64,000 nucleotides of DNA from the NCBI RefSeq assembly GCF_000426285.1, contig NZ_AUFB01000010.1, forward strand, positions 150,709 to 214,708, given 5' to 3'. Shown here piece after piece: positions 55,245-63,504 of this stretch. The notes under the pieces are model-generated. The model saw only the letters and a program-made list of their open reading frames with translations, was not told where the DNA came from and ran no database searches. This DNA is from Rhizobium leucaenae USDA 9039. GTDB taxonomy: Bacteria; Pseudomonadota; Alphaproteobacteria; Rhizobiales; Rhizobiaceae. The translations under genes and the position numbers were made by a program. Every line of letters starts with the position of its first letter. The stretch's first letter is position 1.

Positions 55245-55288
55245 GGCATGATCTTGTCCGAAACCGTTTCGCGCTTTGGAATCATGCC
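55245..55288. repeat. Rhizobial intergenic palindrome, copy D
   Basis: GGCATGAT (55245-55252) and ATCATGCC (55281-55288) are perfect 8-bp outer arms; inside, TCCGAAACCG and CGCTTTGGA form the inner pair. It ends 21 bp before the rluC-like start, so it lies in that gene's leader. Confidence 0.7.
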
Positions 55289-55309
55289 GCGGTTCTTGAA
55301 AGAAGACGA

Positions 55310-56308
55310 ATGGCCGGGATTGAGCATATCAAGGTCGAGCCCGACGAGGCCGGCATGCGCCTCGACCGCTGGTTCAAGGTACATTTTCCAGGGCTCGGCT
55401 TTGGGCAGTTGCAGAAGCTGATGCGGTCCGGCCAGGTACGCGTCGACGGCGGCCGCGTGAAGACGGATGCGCGCGTGCAGCCGGGTCAGATGGTGCGCGT
55501 GCCGCCGCTGGATGTCGATGCAAAGGCCACAAAGAGCGGCCCCATCGCCGGCAAGGAGCTGAAGCATTCCGGCGATGCCGAGCTTCTGGCGCGCATGCTG
55601 CTGCATGAGGACGACAAGGTTTATGTGCTGAATAAGCCGGCCGGCCTTGCCGTGCAGGGCGGCTCCGGCGTCAGTCGCCATATCGACAAGATGCTGGAGG
55701 CCTGGACGAGCCAGAAGGGCGAGAAGCCGCGCCTCGTGCATCGTCTCGACCGCGACACTTCCGGCGTCCTCGTGGTCGCCCGCACCCGCGGTGCCGCGCA
55801 GAAGCTGACAGCCGCCTTCCGCGAGCGCGACACCAAGAAGACCTATTGGTCGCTGGTGAAGGGCGTGCCGCGCAAGCACGAGGACAAGATCTCGACCTGG
55901 CTGGTGAAGGAAGCGACCGCCGATGGCGACCGGATGCGCATCGCCAAGCATGGCGAGGAGGGCGCCGATCACGCGGTCTCCTATTACCGCGTCGTCGAAA
56001 CCGCCGCCCAGCGCCTCGCCTGGCTGGAAATGGAGCCCTATACAGGCCGCACGCACCAGCTCCGCGTTCACGCGCTGCATATCGGCCACCCGATCATCGG
56101 CGATCCCAAATATTTCGAGGATGACCCGAATTGGGATTTTCCAGGCGGCGTTCAGAAGCGGTTGCATCTGCATGCCCGCCATATCGATATCCCGCATCCG
56201 AATGGCGGGCGTCTGCGCATCACCGCGCCGCTGCCGCCGCATATGGTGCAGACCTGGAATCTCCTCGGCTTTGATGAGGCATCGGCAGGGGAGCCTGACG
56301 ACGAATGA
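55310..56308 (+). CDS. RluC/RluD-type 23S rRNA pseudouridine synthase
   Basis: The 332-residue enzyme has an S4 domain at residues ~14-65 and a pseudouridine synthase domain with catalytic Asp147 in VHRLDRDTSG. It turns specific uridines of large-subunit rRNA into pseudouridine; which site (RluC or RluD type) is not certain. ATG 55310 (MAGIEHIKV) is chosen. It is the first of three coupled genes: its stop overlaps the HAD gene start by 4 bp. Confidence 0.93.
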   Translation: MAGIEHIKVEPDEAGMRLDRWFKVHFPGLGFGQLQKLMRSGQVRVDGGRVKTDARVQPGQMVRVPPLDVDAKATKSGPIAGKELKHSGDAELLARMLLHEDDKVYVLNKPAGLAVQGGSGVSRHIDKMLEAWTSQKGEKPRLVHRLDRDTSGVLVVARTRGAAQKLTAAFRERDTKKTYWSLVKGVPRKHEDKISTWLVKEATADGDRMRIAKHGEEGADHAVSYYRVVETAAQRLAWLEMEPYTGRTHQLRVHALHIGHPIIGDPKYFEDDPNWDFPGGVQKRLHLHARHIDIPHPNGGRLRITAPLPPHMVQTWNLLGFDEASAGEPDDE

Positions 56309-56958
56309 AGCTGGTGCTCTTCGATTGCGACGGAACGCTGGTGGACAGCGCGCGGCTGATCCATGAAGTCATGGCGCGCACTTTCGTCGATTTCGGCTAC
56401 AAGCGTCCCGATGTCGCCTCCACCAAATCGGTCATCGGCCTGACTTTGGATATCGCCATTGCACGCATGCAGGGCAAGCCCCATGTCGATGAGGAGGCGA
56501 TCGCGATGACGGCGCACTACAAGTCGATCTTTACAGGCGTGCGCGACGAGGCAGATATGCAGACGCCGCTTTTCGACGGCATTAAACCATTGATCGAAAC
56601 GCTCGCCGTCCACGATGAATTGCTGATCGGTGCCGTCACCGGCAAGTCCCGCCGCGGCTTGACGCATATTCTTGAAGTGAATGGCTTTGCGCCCTATTTC
56701 GTGGTCTCACGCACCGCCGATGACTGCCCTTCCAAGCCGCATCCCGCGATGGTCACGGAATGCTGCAGCGAAACGGGCATGGACCCGCATGATACGATCG
56801 TGATCGGCGATGCGGTCTACGATATGCAGATGGCGAAATCGGCGGGTGCGACCGCTATCGGTGTGGCCTGGGGGTACGCCTCGGTGGAAGAGTTGTTGAC
56901 GGCAGGCGCCGACACGATCGCCCATCATCCGAACGACCTGTTGAGCCATATTCTGTGA
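56305..56958 (+). CDS. HAD-superfamily hydrolase
   Basis: The 217-residue phosphatase has motif I FDCDGTLVDS (5-14), a Thr-Gly-Lys-Ser motif II region (GAVTGKSRRG) and motif III-IV GDAVYDMQMAKSAG. Its fold is like phosphoglycolate phosphatases. The substrate is unknown. ATGA overlap with the rluC-like gene and a 9-bp gap to the ATP12 gene indicate one operon. Confidence 0.92.
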   Translation: MKLVLFDCDGTLVDSARLIHEVMARTFVDFGYKRPDVASTKSVIGLTLDIAIARMQGKPHVDEEAIAMTAHYKSIFTGVRDEADMQTPLFDGIKPLIETLAVHDELLIGAVTGKSRRGLTHILEVNGFAPYFVVSRTADDCPSKPHPAMVTECCSETGMDPHDTIVIGDAVYDMQMAKSAGATAIGVAWGYASVEELLTAGADTIAHHPNDLLSHIL

Positions 56959-56967
56959 GGTGACGCC

Positions 56968-57753
56968 ATGCGCGACCTGTTGAACGACCTTTCCGAAGGC
57001 CTAAGCCATCCCGACCCGATCCGCAGGGCACAGATCCAGATGAAGAAGCCGCTGCCGAAGCGCTTCTACAAGGATGTGAGCATCGGCGAGAGCGAAGACG
57101 GCCATGTGATCGAGCTCGACGGCAAGGTGGTGAAGACGCCGGCACGCCGATCGCTCGCCGTGCCGACCGAGGCGCTGGCAAGGCTGGTCGCAGCCGAGTG
57201 GACGCGGCAGGTTGAGGTCATCGATCCCGCCACCATGCCGGTGACGCGATTGGTCAACACGGCGCTCGACGGTGTAGCGACAGACAGCCAGGCGGTATTC
57301 GAAGACATCCTGCGCTTTTCCTCAACTGACCTGCTTTGCTATCGCGCCGATGGGCCGGAGCGTCTGGTGGAACGGCAATCGGAGCGGTGGAACCCGCTGA
57401 TCGACTGGGCCGCCCACGAACTTGGTGCCCGTTTCATTCTGGCCGAGGGCGTCATGCATCAGGAGCAGCCGCGCGAGGCGATCGCCGCCTTTGCCGTGAC
57501 ACTGCGCAAATACGGCACGCCACTGGAACTCGCCAGCCTGCACACGATCACGACGTTGACGGGCTCGGCGATCCTGGCACTCGCTTTCGCCGAAGGCCGG
57601 CTGCCGCTCGCCGATATCTGGTCGCTCGCCCATCTCGACGAGGATTGGACGATCGAACATTGGGGCCGCGACGACGAGGCCGAACAGCGCCGCGCCCAGC
57701 GCTTCGAAGAGTTTCAGGCGGCCACGGATGTTTTTTCCGCGCTTCGTAGTTGA
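56968..57753 (+). CDS. ATP12 family chaperone for F1-ATPase assembly
   Basis: The 261-residue protein fits the ATP12 family (LPKRFYKDVSIGESEDGHVIELDGKVVKTPARRSLAVPT, later WSLAHLDEDWTIEHWG). In mitochondria ATP12 binds the alpha subunit of F1; in alphaproteobacteria it is thought to help F1 assembly. It is the last gene of the three-gene unit. Confidence 0.92.
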   Translation: MRDLLNDLSEGLSHPDPIRRAQIQMKKPLPKRFYKDVSIGESEDGHVIELDGKVVKTPARRSLAVPTEALARLVAAEWTRQVEVIDPATMPVTRLVNTALDGVATDSQAVFEDILRFSSTDLLCYRADGPERLVERQSERWNPLIDWAAHELGARFILAEGVMHQEQPREAIAAFAVTLRKYGTPLELASLHTITTLTGSAILALAFAEGRLPLADIWSLAHLDEDWTIEHWGRDDEAEQRRAQRFEEFQAATDVFSALRS

Positions 57754-57823
57754 ATATTGTTGATTTCCAGTCCGTTATATCGAAATCTGCATCTCACGGG
57801 TTGGGAATTTCGGGACGCGAATC

Positions 57824-58300
57824 ATGTTATCGTTGAGGTCGGGTGCGGTATCGGCGCTCGCGGGATGTTTGGCACTGGCGGCATGCTCGAGCTGGTCGCT
57901 CACGCCGAAGCCGTCGATCCCCGCCTATGACATACGCAGTGCGACTGTCGTTGCCGATCAGGCGGTGCCGCCTATTTCTCCTGCGCTGATTTCAGGCCTC
58001 AACGAACGCGTCAATGCTGCCATCGCCGTGACGACCCGCGATACATCCTTGCCGAAGGTGGCGCTCACCATCCGCCTGACGGACGTTCGCAAGGCAGGGA
58101 GTTTCAACCACGACCGAAACACGGCCAAGATTAATATCGATGCGGCTTCGGTCGATACTGGCGCCGTGCTTGCCATCGCCTCCTTCGATACATCGAATTT
58201 TACTCCAGACCCGATTGCGGCAGACAATCTGACGGCCGAGGATATCGCCGCCCGCATCCGCTCCATCTTCGTGCTGAAGACGCCGCCGCTGGTGCACTGA
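57824..58300 (+). CDS. Small putative lipoprotein, unknown function
   Basis: The 158-residue protein has a signal sequence with lipobox LAAC (Cys near residue 21) and a soluble remainder with no recognised domain. It is probably anchored in the envelope. It lies alone between the ATP12 gene and pccB. Confidence 0.75.
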   Translation: MLSLRSGAVSALAGCLALAACSSWSLTPKPSIPAYDIRSATVVADQAVPPISPALISGLNERVNAAIAVTTRDTSLPKVALTIRLTDVRKAGSFNHDRNTAKINIDAASVDTGAVLAIASFDTSNFTPDPIAADNLTAEDIAARIRSIFVLKTPPLVH

Positions 58301-58362
58301 GCCGGCGGCTTCAAACTGTGGCTAGGCCATGCTAAGCCGGATAAGCGGAGAAGAGGGCCATC

Positions 58363-59895
58363 ATGAAAGAGATCCTGCAGGAATTGGAACGTCGCCGTGA
58401 GATTGCGAGGCTCGGAGGCGGGCGGGCGCGTATCGATGCGCAGCATGCGCGCGGCAAGCTGACGGCGCGCGAACGTATCGAAATCTTCCTCGATGAAGGC
58501 TCCTTCGAAGAGTTCGACATGTTCGTCGAGCACCGCTCGATCGATTTCGGCATGGACAAGACCAAGATCGCCGGCGACGGCGTGGTCACCGGCTGGGGCA
58601 CCGTCAACGGCCGCACCGTTTTCCTGTTCGCCAAGGATTTCACTGTCTTCGGCGGCTCGCTTTCGGAAGCGCATGCCGAGAAGATCATGAAGGTCCAGGA
58701 TATGGCGCTGAAAAACCGCGCCCCCATCATCGGCATCTATGATGCCGGCGGTGCGCGCATCCAGGAGGGCGTGGCGGCGCTCGGCGGTTATGCCGAGGTA
58801 TTCCAGCGCAACGTGCTCTCCTCCGGCGTCATTCCGCAGATCTCGATCATCATGGGGCCCTGTGCCGGCGGGGACGTCTATTCGCCGGCTATGACCGACT
58901 TCATCTTCATGGTGCGCGATACGTCCTACATGTTCGTCACTGGCCCGGACGTGGTGAAGACCGTCACCAACGAAACGGTGACGTCGGAGCAGCTCGGCGG
59001 CGCCTCGGTGCACACGACGAAATCCTCGATCGCTGATGCCGCCTACGACAACGACATCGACACGCTGCTGCAGGTGCGCCGGCTCATCGATTTCCTGCCT
59101 CAGTCGAATACCGCTGATCTTCCGGAGATCGAGTGCTTCCAATCGGTCACAGATCCCGATGCCTCGCTCGACACGCTGATCCCGGCCAATGCCAATAAGC
59201 CCTACGACATCAAGGAGCTGATCCTGAAGGTGGCGGATGAGGGCGATTTCTTCGAGATCCAAGCCAGTTTCGCCAAGAACATCGTCTGTGGCTTCGGCCG
59301 CATCGAGGGTGCGACGGTCGGATTCGTCGCCAATCAGCCGATGGTGCTGGCGGGCGTGCTCGACAGCGACGCCTCGCGCAAGGCGGCACGTTTCGTGCGC
59401 TTCTGCGATTGCTTCAATATCCCGATCGTCACCTTCGTCGACGTACCCGGCTTTCTGCCGGGAACCGCGCAGGAATATGGTGGGCTGATCAAGCATGGCG
59501 CCAAGCTGCTCTTTGCCTATGCCGAAGCCACCGTGCCGAAACTCACCGTCATCACCCGCAAGGCCTTCGGCGGCGCCTATGACGTCATGGCGTCGAAACA
59601 TCTTCGCGGCGACCTGAACTATGCCTGGCCGACAGCGCAGATCGCCGTCATGGGTGCCAAGGGCGCGGTCGAGATCATCTTCCGCAAGGATATTGCCGAT
59701 CCCGACAAGATCGCGGCGCATACGAAGATGTATGAGGATCGTTTCCTGTCACCCTTCGTCGCCGCCGAACGCGGTTATATCGACGAAGTGATCATGCCGC
59801 ATTCGACCCGTCGGCGGCTGGCACAGGGGCTCAGAATGCTGCGCAACAAGGATCTGACCAATCCCTGGAAGAAGCACGATAATATTCCCCTTTAA
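58363..59895 (+). CDS. pccB: Propionyl/acyl-CoA carboxylase beta subunit
   Basis: The 510-residue carboxyltransferase subunit moves CO2 from biotin to propionyl-CoA, giving methylmalonyl-CoA. Landmarks are [63 protein letters not shown] and [10 protein letters not shown]. Typical length. The alpha (biotin) subunit is not in the window. Propionyl-CoA is the likely substrate by similarity. Confidence 0.95.
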   Translation: MKEILQELERRREIARLGGGRARIDAQHARGKLTARERIEIFLDEGSFEEFDMFVEHRSIDFGMDKTKIAGDGVVTGWGTVNGRTVFLFAKDFTVFGGSLSEAHAEKIMKVQDMALKNRAPIIGIYDAGGARIQEGVAALGGYAEVFQRNVLSSGVIPQISIIMGPCAGGDVYSPAMTDFIFMVRDTSYMFVTGPDVVKTVTNETVTSEQLGGASVHTTKSSIADAAYDNDIDTLLQVRRLIDFLPQSNTADLPEIECFQSVTDPDASLDTLIPANANKPYDIKELILKVADEGDFFEIQASFAKNIVCGFGRIEGATVGFVANQPMVLAGVLDSDASRKAARFVRFCDCFNIPIVTFVDVPGFLPGTAQEYGGLIKHGAKLLFAYAEATVPKLTVITRKAFGGAYDVMASKHLRGDLNYAWPTAQIAVMGAKGAVEIIFRKDIADPDKIAAHTKMYEDRFLSPFVAAERGYIDEVIMPHSTRRRLAQGLRMLRNKDLTNPWKKHDNIPL

Positions 59896-60015
59896 GCATG
59901 TGACAACAAGCCACGGATTCTACACGGAAAATTGATCGCGCGTCAGAAGCCGTGTCTTCACCTTCGCCTACATACAAACTAATGGTGACTCCAAGAAGCT
60001 AAACTGGAGTAAAAG

Positions 60016-60408
60016 ATGACACTTTACGAACGCTTGAACCAATATCAGCCCTATGCCTTGACCTTGCTGCGCGTCATAATCGGCCTGCTGTTTATGGAAC
60101 ACGGGATGCAGAAGCTTTTCGGTTTCCCTGCTGGTGGTCATGCTGATGGTCCGCTGCCCACACTGATGTTGGTTCAGGGCATTCTGGAAGCCTTCGGCGG
60201 CCTTGCAATTCTCCTCGGTTTCTTCACGCGCCCTGTTGCGTTCATTCTGAGCGGCAATATGGCGGTCGCTTATTTCATGGCGCATCAGCCGAAGGACTTC
60301 TTTCCGGTCAACAATGGCGGCGATGGGGCAATTCTGTTCTGCTTCGTCTTCCTGTTCCTGGTCTTCGCAGGCCCGGGCCTTCTGGCCGTCGACAATCGCA
60401 GCAAATAA
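60016..60408 (+). CDS. DoxX family membrane protein, copy 1
   Basis: This 130-residue protein of four hydrophobic helices has LNQYQPYALTLLRVIIGLLFMEHGMQKLFGFP and LGFFTRPVAFILSGNMAVAYF. The DoxX family is poorly characterised; some members take part in thiosulfate oxidation or redox stress protection. A strong hairpin (60416-60447) ends the gene. A paralogue follows after 136 bp. Confidence 0.9.
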   Translation: MTLYERLNQYQPYALTLLRVIIGLLFMEHGMQKLFGFPAGGHADGPLPTLMLVQGILEAFGGLAILLGFFTRPVAFILSGNMAVAYFMAHQPKDFFPVNNGGDGAILFCFVFLFLVFAGPGLLAVDNRSK

Positions 60409-60415
60409 ATGCAAT

Positions 60416-60447
60416 CGCCGGGCTCGGATCGATATCCAAGCCCGGCG
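60416..60447 (+). terminator. Terminator after the first DoxX gene
   Basis: Arms of 14 bp with one mismatch (CGCCGGGCTCGGAT against ATCCAAGCCCGGCG), 7 bp after the stop, followed by AATAATTT. The T tract is short, but the stem is very stable. Confidence 0.65.
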
Positions 60448-60544
60448 AATAATTTCGCTGTTCGCGTGTTGACTCCGATATCAGCGGAAAGCGACCATGT
60501 TCCCTAGAGGTACGGCCGCCTTCTCGTTTCAAACGGAGATTTTC

Positions 60545-60931
60545 ATGCCGGCTTTCGAGCGCCTGTCGCAGTATCAGCCTGCCGCTCTTGCGGTCCTTAG
60601 AATCGTGACCGCGCTGTTGTTCCTCGAGCACGCCACGCAAAAGCTCTTCGATTTCCCTCCCGCAGCCTTTGAAATCTCGACATTGTTTTTCGTGGCGGGG
60701 TTGATCGAACTGGTCGGCAGCATTCTGATTCTGGTCGGGCTCTTCACCCGGCCCATTGCCTTCATCCTCAGCGGTGAAATGGCCTTCGCCTATTTCACGG
60801 TGCATGCACAAATGGGCTTCTTTCCAGCCAACAACGAGGGCGACGGCCCGATCTTATTCTGTTTCATCTTCCTATTCCTGGTGTTTGCGGGATCTGGCCT
60901 CTGGGCGCTGGACAACCGCCAGCGCCAGTGA
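60545..60931 (+). CDS. DoxX family membrane protein, copy 2
   Basis: This 128-residue paralogue of the gene upstream has the same four-helix pattern and shared blocks LSQYQPAALAVLRIVTALLFLEHATQKLFDFP and FFPANNEGDGPILFCFIFLFLVFAG. ATG 60545 is chosen after GGAGATTTTC. The copies have diverged moderately. It ends 13 bp before the convergent SMR gene. Confidence 0.9.
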   Translation: MPAFERLSQYQPAALAVLRIVTALLFLEHATQKLFDFPPAAFEISTLFFVAGLIELVGSILILVGLFTRPIAFILSGEMAFAYFTVHAQMGFFPANNEGDGPILFCFIFLFLVFAGSGLWALDNRQRQ

Positions 60932-60944
60932 CGCAACCTGAGAC

Positions 60945-61259
60945 TCAGGCGACGAGCTTGAGCCCGGCAATGCCTGCGACGATCAGGCCGATACAGAACA
61001 GGCGAACAAAGGTAGCCGGGTCGCCCAGCAGACAGATGCCGAGCATAACAGTGCCGACCGTGCCGATACCGGTCCAGACAGCGTAGGCCGTGCCCATCGG
61101 TAGGGTTTTCACGGCCACGCCAAGCAGCACGACGCTGGTCACCATAGAGACGACGGTGAGACCCGTTGGAATCGGCCGTGTGAAGCCATCGGTATATTTC
61201 AGGCCGATGGCCCAACCGATTTCAAATAGACCTGCGAGAAAAAGCAGGAACCAAGCCAT
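60945..61259 (-). CDS. sugE: SMR-family exporter, Gdx/SugE type (guanidinium)
   Basis: The 104-residue four-helix transporter has the coupling Glu13 (LAGLFEIGWAIGLKYTDGFTR), the GFTR tail of helix 1 and the GTAYAVWTGIGTVGTVMLGI block typical for the SugE/Gdx branch. That branch exports guanidinium ion in exchange for protons, rather than broad-range drugs as EmrE does. A guanidine-II riboswitch precedes it, which strengthens the assignment. Its ribosome site is AAGGGAG (minus, 61272-61266). Confidence 0.93.
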   Translation of the reverse strand: MAWFLLFLAGLFEIGWAIGLKYTDGFTRPIPTGLTVVSMVTSVVLLGVAVKTLPMGTAYAVWTGIGTVGTVMLGICLLGDPATFVRLFCIGLIVAGIAGLKLVA

Positions 61260-61263
61260 GTTA

Positions 61264-61340
61264 CGCTCCCTTGTAAGAGCGAGGCCGTCCCCGCGGTGTT
61301 ACGGGCGGCAATCCAGTGCCGACCGCCGCAGTCGTCTGCG
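61264..61340 (-). promoter_or_regulatory. Guanidine-II (mini-ykkC) riboswitch upstream of sugE
   Basis: Two hairpins on the minus strand show the mini-ykkC hallmark ACGR loops: CGCAG-ACGA-CTGCG (61340-61327) and GCGGGG-ACGG-CCTCGC (61294-61279). After them CGCTC (61281-61277) can pair with GAGCG (61268-61264), which holds part of the ribosome site; that pairing uses three bases of the second hairpin. Guanidine binding to the hairpins should therefore free the ribosome site and turn on the exporter. The 32-nt linker between hairpins lies within the variable range of the class. Confidence 0.85.
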
Positions 61341-61410
61341 CGGGGAAATATATGCCTCAGTTGAAACGCGCTTTCAAGTTGGGGAGCGCATGGCTGCTAT
61401 GCCACCCGTT

Positions 61411-62244
61411 TCATGCCAGCCGTTCTGCATGCCACTTCAAGTGATCGTCCATGAAGCTGGAAATGAAATAATAGGAGTGGTCGTAGCGCTCGTGCATGCG
61501 CAGCGTCAGGCCGATGCCGGTGCCTTTGATCGCCTCTTCGAACAGCCACGGACGCAGACCGTTTTCGAGGAAACCATCGGCTTTGCCCTGATCGATCAGA
61601 AACTCGGGAAAGCGAGCGCCGTCCTCGACCAGCGCGCAGGCGTCGTATTTGCGCCAGGCGGCCTTGTCGGCGCCGAGATATTTCTCAAGAGCCGGCGCCG
61701 ACCAGTCGGCGGTCGAGGGCTGCACGATCGGCGCGAAGGCGGAGCAGCTCTTAAAGCGTTCCGGATTCTTCAGCGCAATCGTCATCGCACCGTGGCCCCC
61801 CATGGAATGGCCGAAGATGCCTTGCCGGCTCATATCCATGCGGAACTGCTGGCTGACGAGGGCCGGCAGCTCCTCGGTGATGTAGGTGTACATCCGGTAG
61901 TTCTCGGCCCATGGCTCTTCGGTGGCGTCGAGATAGAAGCCCGCGCCTTTACCCATCTGCCAGCTGGTCAATTCATCGGGAATATCATTGCCGCGCGGGC
62001 TGGTGTCCGGGCAGACAATGATCAGGCCAAGTTCGGCCGCCATGCGGCGATATTCGCCTTTTTCCATCACATTGGCATGCGTGCAGGTGAGGCCTGAGAG
62101 ATACCAGACGACCGGGCAGGGCTCCTTGATCGCCTGCGGCGGCACGAAGACCGCGAAGGTCATCTCGCACTGGCAGGCCTGCGACTCATGCGAAAAGACG
62201 CCCTGCATGCCGCCGAAAGCGGTGTTCTGGGAAATGATGTTCAA
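61411..62244 (-). CDS. fghA: S-formylglutathione hydrolase
   Basis: The 277-residue esterase D-type hydrolase splits S-formylglutathione to formate and glutathione. It has SLTCTHANVMEKGEYRRMAAELGL, the nucleophile in GHSMGGHGA, and YFISSFMDDHLKWHAERL at the end. I place the start at TTG 62244, with GGAGG upstream; the frame overlaps the YaiI stop as TTGA. It is the last step of glutathione-dependent formaldehyde oxidation, near the dehydrogenase. Confidence 0.94.
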   Translation of the reverse strand: MNIISQNTAFGGMQGVFSHESQACQCEMTFAVFVPPQAIKEPCPVVWYLSGLTCTHANVMEKGEYRRMAAELGLIIVCPDTSPRGNDIPDELTSWQMGKGAGFYLDATEEPWAENYRMYTYITEELPALVSQQFRMDMSRQGIFGHSMGGHGAMTIALKNPERFKSCSAFAPIVQPSTADWSAPALEKYLGADKAAWRKYDACALVEDGARFPEFLIDQGKADGFLENGLRPWLFEEAIKGTGIGLTLRMHERYDHSYYFISSFMDDHLKWHAERLA

Positions 62245-62705
62245 GGCTGGCCTCCAGGCGGATTTTGAGCTTTGGCACGCCGGCAAAGGCGATCGAAGGT
62301 TTCGAGAAAGGCGGAGCGGTCGCGTGGCGAGAAAGCGGCGTTGTAGCCTTTGCTTTCGCCGGTCTCACGCAGATGTGCGCCGAGATCGCGCATTGCGGTG
62401 ACCATGCCGATATTGGTGTTGTCGAAAATACGGCCGGTCGGTCCGGTCACCAGCGCGCCGCCGGCGACGCAGCGCCCGGCGAGCGGCACATCGGCGGTTA
62501 CGACGATATCGCCGGGACCCGCATGTTCGGCGATCCAATTATCGGCGGCATCAAAAGCGTTGGAGACGATGACGTTCTTCACCATCGGATCGCGTGAGGG
62601 CCTGAGGCCTGAATTGGCGACGAGCGTTACCTCGATGCCGTGGCGCTCGGCCACTTTCAAAATTTCCGGCTTGACCGGACAGGCATCGGCATCGACGTAG
62701 ATCAT
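62241..62705 (-). CDS. YaiI/YqxD family protein (DUF188)
   Basis: The 154-residue protein starts MIYVDADACPVKPEILKVAERHGI and contains VSNAFDAADNWIAEHAGPGDIVVTADVPLAGRCV, both typical of DUF188, a PIN-like fold with acidic residues that could bind metal. The function is unknown. It is coupled to fghA by a TTGA overlap. Confidence 0.92.
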   Translation of the reverse strand: MIYVDADACPVKPEILKVAERHGIEVTLVANSGLRPSRDPMVKNVIVSNAFDAADNWIAEHAGPGDIVVTADVPLAGRCVAGGALVTGPTGRIFDNTNIGMVTAMRDLGAHLRETGESKGYNAAFSPRDRSAFLETFDRLCRRAKAQNPPGGQP

Positions 62706-62794
62706 GGGAGCAGAAGCTGCTTCATTGGAGAGCGCTGCGCATCCGGCCGAACGCGCAGTCGCGGTTTATCGAAGTCCGCCATCAGGGGCCAGAC

Positions 62795-63370
62795 CTATTC
62801 CCTTAATGTGCCCGCTTTTTTCGCCACCCAGGTTGCGAGGGCGTCCATAAGCGTCGGGTTCAGGCAGTCGTAGGGCTCAAGACGAAGCTCTTTCAGCCGG
62901 CTGCGAACGGAGGGCATGGCAGATGGCGGCGTTCCCGACTCGATGATCGATGAAACGAATGCAGCGAAGGTGGGTTCGGGCCAGCCACTCTCCTGAAAAC
63001 GTTCGGGATGAATGAAATCCAGGCCCTTGAAGGCATGGTCCCGTTCCACCGGGCCGTACATGTGCACGCCACATGCTTTGCAGGCGTGCCGCTGGATCAA
63101 GGCGTCTGGATCCACCACCGCGAGCTTGTCGCCGTTTTCCAGAACCTTGACGTTTTCATGCGGTGTGACGGCGACGATCGAAAAGGCTGAGCCGTTCGGC
63201 TTCCAGCATTTCGTGCAGCCGCAGGCGTGGTTATGAGCAATCCCGCCGGTGATGGCGACTTTGACGGGGCGATCGGTGCAGGCGCAGACGAGCGTCCCAC
63301 CGCTGAAATTCGCCTGTCCCGCCTTCACTCCGCCGTCGAGCGCCGGGTGTATCGATACCTGACTTGGCAT
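62795..63370 (-). CDS. gfa: Glutathione-dependent formaldehyde-activating enzyme
   Basis: The 191-residue Gfa binds two zinc ions through cysteines visible as [23 protein letters not shown] and [13 protein letters not shown]. It has been proposed to speed formation of S-hydroxymethylglutathione from formaldehyde and glutathione, though the role is debated. ATG 63370 (MPSQVSIHP) is chosen. It lies between the dehydrogenase gene and yaiI-fghA on the same strand. Confidence 0.93.
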   Translation of the reverse strand: MPSQVSIHPALDGGVKAGQANFSGGTLVCACTDRPVKVAITGGIAHNHACGCTKCWKPNGSAFSIVAVTPHENVKVLENGDKLAVVDPDALIQRHACKACGVHMYGPVERDHAFKGLDFIHPERFQESGWPEPTFAAFVSSIIESGTPPSAMPSVRSRLKELRLEPYDCLNPTLMDALATWVAKKAGTLRE

Positions 63371-63504
63371 GTTCAGCTTCCTCCTCCTTAGTTGCCCACG
63401 GCCCCAAATCGAGATCGATTTGTAAAAAGGCCGTGTGCCATTCAAAGTCGTGCAAGATTCTCCCGTACCGGCTCGATTGGCGAAGGGCTCGATTGGCGAA
63501 CGCC

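Noticed and set aside
57958..59721. 587-codon open frame on the minus strand
   Set aside because: Antisense to pccB and the lipoprotein gene, with no recognisable motif; pccB is unquestioned.
60937..60949. CCTGAG-A-CTCAGG palindrome between DoxX copy 2 and sugE
   Set aside because: Short, overlaps the sugE stop, no T tract; no claim beyond chance or a minor shared end structure.
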